A stretch of DNA of 44,301 nt from Nemertoderma westbladi (Eukaryota > Xenacoelomorpha > Nemertodermatida > Nemertodermatidae): positions 1 through 44,301 of the forward strand of contig JAUCBJ010007045.1 of NCBI GenBank assembly GCA_032718475.1, read 5' to 3'. The stretch's first letter is position 1; every line of letters starts with the position of its first letter. Of the stretch, positions 42,837 to 44,301 are shown one piece after another. Both the position numbers and the translations under genes were made by a program. Under the pieces are notes generated by a model that made no database searches, was not told the origin of the DNA, and saw only the letters and a program-made list of their open reading frames with translations.

Positions 42837-43285
42837 GGTCTGAAATTGGTAACCGGAAATTGAATTGGTAACTAGAGATTGGAAACTGAAATTAGTAACC
42901 GGGGACTAAAATTGGTAACTGGCGACTGAAATTGGTAACCAGTGACTGAAATTTGTAACCGGTGACTGAAATTGGTAACCTGGGACTGAAATTGGTAACC
43001 GGCGACTGAAATTGGTAACCAGTGACTGAAATTTGTAACCAGTGACTGAAATTGGTAACCTGGGACTGAAATTGGAAATCAGAAACTGAAATCGGTAACC
43101 GGGGACTGAAATTTGAAACCAGAAACTGAATTGGAAACCAGTGACTGAAATTGGTAACCAGTCACTTGAATTGGTAATCACGGATTGAATTGGTAACCGG
43201 GGACTGAAATTGGTAACCAGTCACTTGAATTGGTAATCGGGGACTGAAATTGGTAACCCGCGTCTGAAATTGGTAACATAACACA
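42837..43285. repeat. 20-bp satellite array, GGTAACCGGGGACTGAAATT type
   Basis: About 22 imperfect units of roughly 20 bp alternating GGTAACC(A/G)G(T/G)GACTGAAATT variants. Some units are 19 or 21 bp. It ends about 15 bp from the 3' tail of a minus-strand LINE fragment. Open frames across it are repeat artefacts. Confidence 0.88.
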
Positions 43286-43299
43286 TCACACAAAATGGT

Positions 43300-43918
43300 A
43301 TTACTACTACTAGGATCGGCATGCTGCATTGCAGCTGCATTTTTAAGAATGCCGTGCCGGCTTATCGACAAAATTGCACCGCCACAACTCCCTATCACCC
43401 ATGACATTTGAAAGATCATCCGCATCTTCAAGGCCAGTGTCCTTTAAGATGCGTCTCAAGAAAGTCATGGGCTGTCCACCATGCTTATTCACTCCATGAG
43501 GCTGCCAAAGTACAAGATTATGCACTGGCTGGTCCTCATGGCGAAAGCAATGTCCTGCAAAGCGGAGGCGATTTTGTTCTAGTGTCAAGCTTGGGGGAAC
43601 CAATAAGACACCTCCAATGTTATATAGTGTCTGGTTGGAGATGTGTGCATTGAACTTGACACAATGAACCCGGCGTAGCATTCTTGTGAATGTGCCATCC
43701 AGAGATTTGGTGTCCTCAGCAGTTAGAGCCCAGCATGGACTCCCATAGAGGAGTACTGGAACTACTGCTGCTCTAAATAACCGGACCTTAAGTTTCCGCT
43801 TAATTCTCGGTGACTTCCAAATCCTGGAAAGCCTATTCAAGGCTGCCCATGCCTTTCCCTTACGTATTCGAAGGTCCTCACCTGACTTCCGGATCCATGA
43901 TCCGGATTGTATATACAA
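43300..43918 (-). pseudogene. LINE reverse transcriptase C-terminal fragment
   Basis: About 190 codons on the minus strand, ending at 43343. It contains RKGKAWAALNRLSRIW, LFRAAVVPVLLYGSPCWAL, NRLRFAGHCFRHEDQP and FLRRILKDTGLEDADDL, closing with NFVDKPARHS. It is a better preserved relative of 17715-18655 and is 5'-truncated near 43918. The 3' end after the stop runs into CCTAGTAGTAGTA (read on the minus strand), the same type of tail as at 10590-10603. The catalytic FADD motif is not included. Confidence 0.85.
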
Positions 43919-43920
43919 GC

Positions 43921-44301
43921 AACTTATTTAAAACCATTTTCAATCAATTCAACACCTTAGAAAACCTTATGATATAAAAAAAATTCATTCGATTTTTTTG
44001 AGGTAATAGAGATGGTTCTGAATTAACAAGGGTGGACCCTGAGCTAACAAGGGTGGCCCTGAATTAACGTGTGAGGACCCTGAGTTAATACGAGTGTTCC
44101 CTGGATTAATAAAAAATAATTAACACCAAAATTAATAACAAAATAAAACACCAAAAATACAATACCAGCAAATACAGAATACTCAAATTAACAAAAAAAA
44201 CAAAAAAGTATTATTTAATAAAAAATTTAATATTGAACTTTTAAAGCTCTACTTAATTACAAAGAAAACCCCATGAAGATGTATTCCAATTACAATTGTT
44301 C
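43921..44301. repeat. AT-rich end with about 21-bp tandem repeat
   Basis: 44010-44110 has about five imperfect units of CCCTGAATTAACAAGGGTGG. The rest, to the window edge, is AT-rich with no gene. Confidence 0.6.

Noticed and set aside
42906-43181. 91-codon minus-strand repetitive frame
   Set aside because: Created by the 20-bp satellite; unit length variation and lack of a start context argue against coding.
1-44301. tRNA, rRNA or other structured RNA genes
   Set aside because: I looked for box A/B-like and cloverleaf patterns and saw none I could support; a covariance-model scan would settle it.

Overview
This 44.3 kb window is animal nuclear DNA, probably from a marine invertebrate. I cannot name the species. 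It holds two recognisable host genes, both on the plus strand and both uninterrupted by introns in their coding part: a DNAJC8-type J-domain splicing co-chaperone (16844-17560) and the PP2A activator PTPA (38642-39583). Almost everything else is transposable elements, foldback elements, tandem repeats and AT-rich spacer. Two short palindromes, TACCGGTA and GTAGGCCTAC, recur in both host and transposon DNA.

Layout. 1-10386 (minus): copy 1 of a BEL/Pao LTR retrotransposon, running off the left edge. From right to left it has a 1195-bp LTR, a 2.2-kb leader and one long gag-protease-RT-RNase H-integrase frame broken by a single in-frame TGA. It sits inside the 3' coding end of a non-LTR element. 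10387-12430: non-LTR (LINE) remnants on both strands. 12431-16843: spacer with a 232-bp inverted-repeat element, a 66-bp repeat array, a 1027-bp foldback element with a 9-bp target duplication, and CG-rich hairpin repeats. 16844-17560: DNAJC8. 17715-18655: LINE 3' fragment. 20283-32102 (plus): copy 2 of the BEL/Pao family, complete from LTR to LTR, with a GGCGG target duplication and 1246-bp LTRs that differ at one base by eye. 32103-38515: nested non-autonomous DNA elements. 38642-39583: PTPA. 39584-44301: small inverted-repeat elements, arrays of 17, 20 and 21 bp, hairpins and another LINE 3' fragment.

Most interesting system. The two BEL/Pao copies are related through their internal regions but have different U3 halves. 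Copy 2 is young by its LTRs but has lost RT, RNase H and most or all of the integrase. Its two large deletions both keep the reading frame, while two small ones break gag. It therefore looks like a defective passenger moved recently by proteins supplied in trans. Both copies carry a cluster of consensus 5' splice-donor sequences inside gag, a conserved donor in the LTR, and a long leader with an internal 288-bp duplication. Copy 2 also carries a degenerate, proline-rich and basic, coding-like region of unknown identity between pol and the 3' LTR, where some BEL/Pao elements carry an extra gene.

The two host genes are unrelated in function and 21 kb apart, so no shared pathway or operon is implied.
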